A stretch of 35,323 bases of DNA from a virus. Both the position numbers and the translations under genes were made by a program. The stretch lies in IMG/VR virus record IMGVR_UViG_3300042945_001366, positions 1-35,323 of that record. One strand, 5' to 3'. This document shows, one piece after another, positions 32,582 through 35,323 of this stretch. The notes under the pieces are model-generated. The model had not been told where the DNA came from, ran no database searches, and saw only the letters and a program-made list of their open reading frames with translations. How positions within the stretch are numbered: position 1 is the stretch's first letter; each line of letters opens with the position of its first letter.

Positions 32582-32848
32582 ATGAAAAATTTTAAAGTTA
32601 TCCAAAGTAACCCTAATTCAAAAGGTGGGTTTGTTACTAAAATGCAATGTGAAACTATTGTAGGAGATGCAATCTTCGGCGACAAGGTTAGCACATTGAC
32701 ATACTATATTAGTGGTACTAAACAAGTACCTGTTGATAGTATGATACCTGAAAGTGCGTTGTTCCCAAAGTACAAAGTTGTGGAGCACCCTATGGTTAAC
32801 CCATCTACAGGGGAAGAGTTTATGGGCAAGTGGTTACATGTTGCCTAA
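32582..32848 (+). CDS. First gene of the plus-strand module, hypothetical
   Basis: 88 residues. 'MKNFKVIQSNPNSKGGFVTKMQ' and 'DKVSTLTYYISGTKQVPVDS', then 'YKVVEHPMVNPSTGEEFMGKWLHV', suggest a compact beta-rich fold of the OB or small-barrel kind; nothing identifies a function. The leader TTAACAACTAAAA before ATG has no Shine-Dalgarno, and similar leaders precede most genes of this module. A near-perfect intrinsic terminator follows seven bases after the stop, so it is transcribed alone, suggesting high or separately controlled expression. Confidence 0.6.
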   Translation: MKNFKVIQSNPNSKGGFVTKMQCETIVGDAIFGDKVSTLTYYISGTKQVPVDSMIPESALFPKYKVVEHPMVNPSTGEEFMGKWLHVA

Positions 32849-32854
32849 TAATAC

Positions 32855-32890
32855 GGTATTACTGCAGAAATGCAGTAGTACCCTTTTTAT
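32855..32890 (+). terminator. Intrinsic terminator after the 88-residue gene
   Basis: GGTATTACTGCA pairs with TGCAGTAGTACC (12 bp, one wobble pair) across a GAAA tetraloop and is followed by CTTTTTATT. It lies 6 bases after the stop codon. Confidence 0.92.
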
Positions 32891-32931
32891 TATTTAAATT
32901 TCTTATTATTAATCATTTTAAATTTCAAATT

Positions 32932-33021
32932 ATGTTATTAGATTTCCTATCAGCTTTAGTATCAATCGCCCTATTGATAAGCTTTTTAAGGTTAGTATCT
33001 CATAAAGATGCGTGGTACTAA
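32932..33021 (+). CDS. 29-residue membrane peptide
   Basis: ATG at 32932 to TAA at 33021. The peptide is MLLDFLSALVSIALLISFLR in its first 20 residues, one hydrophobic helix, then a short polar end (LVSHKDAWY). A longer frame from 32830 runs through the terminator and is not credible, so the internal ATG with an A/T-rich leader is preferred. A terminator-like hairpin follows. A small membrane peptide in an early phage module might modify the host membrane; the function is unknown. Confidence 0.45.
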   Translation: MLLDFLSALVSIALLISFLRLVSHKDAWY

Positions 33022-33035
33022 TGGTTTTAAGGGTT

Positions 33036-33098
33036 AAATGGCTTGGAAGTGAGTGGTAGTGGGATGCACATCCATCCACTCTATTTTCAACCATTTTT
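33036..33098 (+). terminator. Extended hairpin, probable terminator
   Basis: An outer stem AAATGG(C)TTG with CAACCATTT (33036-33045 and 33088-33096) encloses GAGTGG/CCACTC (33051-33056 and 33076-33081) and GGAT/ATCC around GCAC. The stem ends in TTTTT, so a terminator is likely, although the inner loops are large. Confidence 0.6.
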
Positions 33099-33198
33099 AG
33101 AATCATTCAAATTTGCTATTGCTGTAAATATATATAGCCATTAGTAAATATTAACATATAAAAATATAAATTATTAACTAGTTTTAAAACTTAAAAAC

Positions 33199-33399
33199 AT
33201 GAACAAACAACTATTGTTACAAATGCTTGAATTAGCATATAGTAATCAACAGTCTAAAGCTATAAATGAATTATGTTTACAAATAGCTGTTGATCCTGAA
33301 TTAGATGACACTATAAATATTGTTGATTTTTCTAATGAATTATATTCAGTTAGAAGTATTAGATTGATTAAACAATGTTTTAATTTCAAGCTGTTATAA
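33199..33399 (+). CDS. Small hypothetical protein before the large RNA-like region
   Basis: 66 residues, helical and Leu/Gln-rich ('MNKQLLLQMLELAYSNQQSK', then 'INELCLQIAVDPELDD' and 'LYSVRSIRLIKQCFNFKLL'). The leader AACTTAAAAAC before ATG follows the plus-module pattern. The stop codon sits inside the first stem of the structured region (33394-33417). The function is not recognised. Confidence 0.5.
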   Translation: MNKQLLLQMLELAYSNQQSKAINELCLQIAVDPELDDTINIVDFSNELYSVRSIRLIKQCFNFKLL

Positions 33400-34160
33400 C
33401 TTATGCATGAGTTATAATAATACCAATAGAAGTATTGGTTTAGCAAATTAAAATTATGTGCAACTTACACAACAGTTATATTGGTAATATGGAGTAATCC
33501 ACAGATTAAACAAACTCATTGTAGTTTGCATTGTATAAGTTACAAGACATTAACTTAGTGGTAATATAACTACCACGGCAACAAAGTGCTAAGCATCACT
33601 ATTGTAAAAACTGCTTATTTTACAGAGTAATCTGTTGTATTATTTTACACATTCTCATAGCATAAGGAATGATAAGTGAGTGCAGTATATCAGAACCTCA
33701 GCAACAATGGTGTTGTAAAGTAAACTCTGATGATACTAATAGCTCTACCTTGTGCTATGAGATAACATACTTATAGGTTGTCCATTAACTTGGCTTAGCA
33801 TGGAACCTACGAACAGGTGTAAGGCCTGTATTTTTATTAACCATATTACCTATAGGGTTTGAAATCAAGTAATTGATTATAGGTAAGGTGTAAGAAACCT
33901 AAATCTAGAATAAACAGATATAATTCCCAAATGAAACTGTTTATTTGTTAATTTAAACTATGTAATATATGAAAATCAACTTTTAAGTTCAGCCGCTTAA
34001 AGGGTAAAAGTTATGGGGAGTCTTTGACTTCCCGTATAAAAAGACAGACGTTTAATGGCTGATAAACGTGATTAACCTACTTGTTGAAATACAAGATTAA
34101 GTTGCACTTGAATAAGGTTGCTAGGTATGCTGTCCACCGAATCCAAAGACTTCCCTTTAA
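33394..34160 (+). ncRNA. Candidate large ornate non-coding RNA
   Basis: About 800 bases without a credible gene but dense with stems on one strand. Main stems: 33394-33401/33410-33417; 33422-33428/33433-33439; 33462-33470/33533-33541, enclosing hairpins at 33478-33490, 33490-33501 and 33511-33528; 33558-33563/33571-33576; 33603-33609/33618-33624; a 15-bp helix 33653-33667/33748-33762 enclosing 33684-33694/33726-33737 and 33702-33706/33711-33715; 33774-33784/33801-33809; 33846-33854/33878-33886 with an inner 33864-33877 hairpin; 33909-33917/33937-33945; 33978-33985/34005-34012; 34015-34022/34026-34033; and 34043-34047/34130-34134 enclosing three more stems. Loops at 33494-33497 and 33869-33872 are GTAA (GNRA) on the plus strand. 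Size is in the GOLLD/ROOL range, but I cannot match it to either. Confidence 0.65.
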
Positions 34161-34197
34161 TTAAATTAGAAATTATTAACAATTAAAAAATAAAACC

Positions 34198-34359
34198 ATG
34201 ACAAACGAAGAATTATTATTGCAATTAAACAATGAATTACAATTAGCTATTGAAGAATTAAATGATTGCGTTGAATGTAACCCTGATTGGGAAAAGATGC
34301 AAATGGAATTAATTAGTAGCATTGAACAAGAAATTAACGCTTTAAATGAAGAACTATGA
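34198..34359 (+). CDS. 53-residue acidic helical protein
   Basis: ATG at 34198, TGA ending at 34359. The protein is almost entirely helical and acidic ('MTNEELLLQLNNELQLAIEE', then 'CVECNPDWEKMQMELISSIE', then 'QEINALNEEL'), a probable coiled-coil dimer with a CVEC pair in the middle. The leader AATTAAAAAATAAAACC matches the A-rich pattern of the module. The ATG of the next gene overlaps its stop (ATGA). The function is unknown. Confidence 0.55.
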   Translation: MTNEELLLQLNNELQLAIEELNDCVECNPDWEKMQMELISSIEQEINALNEEL

Positions 34360-34442
34360 CTGATTATGAGAAATTATACTATGAAATGGTTCAATCTTAT
34401 TTAGCTAATAATGCTTGGCTTTACACATTTATTTACAATTAA
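34356..34442 (+). CDS. 28-residue peptide, coupled by ATGA overlap
   Basis: ATG at 34356, TAA ending at 34442, sharing ATGA with the previous gene, so it is probably translated by reinitiation. The peptide is MTDYEKLYYEMVQSYLANNA followed by WLYTFIYN: aromatic-rich and amphipathic. Nothing identifies a function. Confidence 0.45.
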   Translation: MTDYEKLYYEMVQSYLANNAWLYTFIYN

Positions 34443-34454
34443 AAACTAAAAAAC

Positions 34455-34679
34455 ATGAAAACAACAAAAACAATTATCGTATTTATAGTAGCTTATATGT
34501 TACTTTACTTATTATTATCATCAATTGGTTGTATATTCTTTAATAAAGATTTACAACATTATAGTTATTCAGAATGCATTGGTAACACAATGTGGTTTAT
34601 GATGTATAACTTATTTATAGGTTGGTGGGTAGCAGGTATAGTAGCAAATGATTATTATGAAACAATTAACAAACATTAA
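34455..34679 (+). CDS. Small two-helix membrane protein
   Basis: 74 residues with two hydrophobic segments (about 7-27, with IIVFIVAYMLLYLLLSSIGC; and about 46-65, with MWFMMYNLFIGWWVAGIV) separated by a polar loop with 'KDLQHYSYSECIG'. The leader ACAATTAAAAACTAAAAAAC follows the module pattern. It could alter the host membrane or exclude other phages; that is a guess from size and topology. No lipobox. Confidence 0.55.
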   Translation: MKTTKTIIVFIVAYMLLYLLLSSIGCIFFNKDLQHYSYSECIGNTMWFMMYNLFIGWWVAGIVANDYYETINKH

Positions 34680-34693
34680 AAACAATTAAAACA

Positions 34694-34789
34694 ATGAAAA
34701 CATTATCAACAGATTTAAAAAAAATATTATTAGCTACAAGTTTACTTGTAACAATAGTAGTAATTGAATTAATTTCAGCTTATTATTAA
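34694..34789 (+). CDS. 31-residue membrane peptide
   Basis: ATG at 34694, TAA ending at 34789. The N-terminus is basic (MKTLSTDLKK) and is followed by one hydrophobic helix (ILLATSLLVTIVVIELISAYY). The leader CATTAAAAACAATTAAAACA is A-rich and lacks a Shine-Dalgarno. It lies 14 bases after the previous membrane-protein gene, so the two may be transcribed together. Confidence 0.45.
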   Translation: MKTLSTDLKKILLATSLLVTIVVIELISAYY

Positions 34790-34807
34790 CAACTAAAACA
34801 ACAAATC

Positions 34808-34996
34808 ATGATTAAAACAACTAAAAATGGTAGACCTATTATAAATAGAACTACAAAATTACCTGTTCATACACGTAGTGTTGAACATAGTATTAAAATG
34901 CTAAAAGAAATGCTTACTATAAGCATGACAAAGAATGATGCAAAATGGGCATCAATTAAAGCTGATATCAGCTTAAAAGCATTAAAGAATATATAA
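34808..34996 (+). CDS. Small basic hypothetical protein
   Basis: 62 residues, basic ('MIKTTKNGRPIINRTTKLPV', then 'HTRSVEHSIKMLKEMLTISM', then 'TKNDAKWASIKADISLKALK'). The leader TTAACAACTAAAACAACAAATC has the module's A-rich form. There is no membrane segment; a helix of about 25-62 is likely. The pattern might be a small nucleic-acid-binding or inhibitor protein but no family is recognised. A strong hairpin follows four bases after the stop. Confidence 0.5.
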   Translation: MIKTTKNGRPIINRTTKLPVHTRSVEHSIKMLKEMLTISMTKNDAKWASIKADISLKALKNI

Positions 34997-34999
34997 TAA

Positions 35000-35037
35000 A
35001 ATAGGTTATGATACTTTAAATAGTATTGTAACCTATT
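35000..35037. terminator. Hairpin between two small genes, possible terminator
   Basis: AATAGGTTATGATACT pairs with AGTATTGTAACCTATT, 16 bp with two wobble pairs and a six-base loop. A run of T follows only on the minus strand, so on the plus strand it is more likely a processing or stability element than a good terminator. Confidence 0.5.
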
Positions 35038-35051
35038 ATAAAACACTCAAA

Positions 35052-35222
35052 ATGAATAGATTTAACAAATTCCTAATGAAACATAAGTTTATAATAGGTA
35101 TGATACCTTTTATAACTTGTCCAATAGTATTAATAAGTCATAATATATACATTCAATTACCTGTTTGTATATTACAATTGATAGTTATTATAGCTTGGAT
35201 TAGAATAGCAAAATTATCTTAA
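35052..35222 (+). CDS. 56-residue membrane protein
   Basis: ATG at 35052, TAA ending at 35222. A basic N-terminus (MNRFNKFLMKHK) is followed by two hydrophobic segments (about 13-30, with FIIGMIPFITCPIVLIS; and about 37-52, with CILQLIVIIAWIRIA). It belongs to the same class of small membrane proteins as 34455-34679. The leader CACTCAAA before ATG is A-rich. The remaining 101 bases to the window edge contain no further recognisable gene. Confidence 0.5.
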   Translation: MNRFNKFLMKHKFIIGMIPFITCPIVLISHNIYIQLPVCILQLIVIIAWIRIAKLS

Positions 35223-35323
35223 AAATATTAAATAATATGAATTCTCTATAACATATAGCATCAAATTAACCAAACCTATAATGGTGGCTTTGTATAGTTA
35301 GATTAGTATTATTTATACTCCTG

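Noticed and set aside
32830-33021. A 63-codon plus-strand frame
   Set aside because: Its first part crosses the end of the 88-residue gene and its terminator. Only the last 30 codons from 32932 were kept.
22354-33145. A 15-base direct repeat TATATAGCCATTAGT at 22354-22368 and 33131-33145
   Set aside because: A repeat of this length is expected about once by chance in AT-rich DNA of this size, and the two contexts have nothing else in common.
33246-33446. A 66-codon minus-strand frame
   Set aside because: It is the mirror of the plus-strand gene 33199-33399 and extends into the structured region; no leader or neighbour supports it.
33813-33835. ACAGG/CCTGT hairpin followed by a short T-run as a terminator
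   Set aside because: It lies in the middle of the structured region where it is better explained as one of many internal hairpins.
33394-34160. A group I or group II intron
   Set aside because: No conserved catalytic-core pairings (P3-P8/P7 or domain V) were recognised, and no split gene flanks the region.
1-35323. Alternative genetic code as in some crAss-like phages
   Set aside because: All long genes read through with standard stop codons and give protein-like products, so no reassignment is needed.
1-35323. tRNA genes, CRISPR arrays, insertion sequences or direct terminal repeats
   Set aside because: No cloverleaf with a TTCGA/TTCAA arm, no spaced repeat array, no transposase, and the two ends do not match.

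Overview
The window looks like part of the genome of a tailed phage of the crAss-like (Crassvirales) type infecting a Bacteroidota host. Three things suggest this. The head-module order is crAss-like: large terminase, ~850-residue portal, small capsid-linked genes, scaffold-like acidic protein, ~485-residue major capsid protein, ring/connector-type proteins and a 1516-residue muzzle-type tail protein. Base composition is strongly AT-rich. Start codons are preceded by A-rich leaders without Shine-Dalgarno sequences, and a few intergenic spaces carry TAnnTTTG/TATATTTAC boxes resembling the Bacteroidota -7 element. The standard genetic code reads through all long genes. No integrase, tRNA, CRISPR array or reverse transcriptase was seen. 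Family assignments rest on my reading of the proteins; no database search was run.

Layout. Positions 1-32387 are almost one continuous minus-strand transcription direction, read here from right to left: small regulatory or DNA-binding proteins (32387-29978), a possible small terminase, TerL and portal (29978-24860), internal virion protein, Dps-like protein, ferritin, a small basic protein and GroES (24661-22373), scaffold and major capsid protein (22286-19648, closed by a strong terminator), connector and decoration proteins (19538-16269, closed by a second strong terminator), a cassette of small fibre/adhesin proteins including collagen-like and DUF1566 lectin-like members (16183-9679), a three-gene lysis cassette of CHAP endolysin, holin and a predicted one-piece spanin (9630-8417), ring proteins and the muzzle protein (8415-2018), and the start of a large Gly-Gly-rich internal virion protein that runs off the left edge.

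A divergent AT-rich spacer with tandem repeats and a hairpin (32388-32581) separates this from a plus-strand module of very small genes (32582-35222), several of them membrane peptides, with two intrinsic terminators between them.

The most notable unexplained content is RNA-like. Between plus-strand genes at 33399 and 34198 lie about 800 bases without a gene but packed with nested, strand-consistent stem-loops, including a 15-bp long-range helix and GNRA loops. It reads as a large ornate non-coding RNA, in the size class of GOLLD/ROOL. A second, smaller structured segment (about 31640-31960) sits in the minus-strand module, with its GNRA loop on the minus strand. Also notable is an adjacent ferritin plus Dps-like pair with nearly intact ferroxidase residues next to a phage GroES inside the capsid operon.
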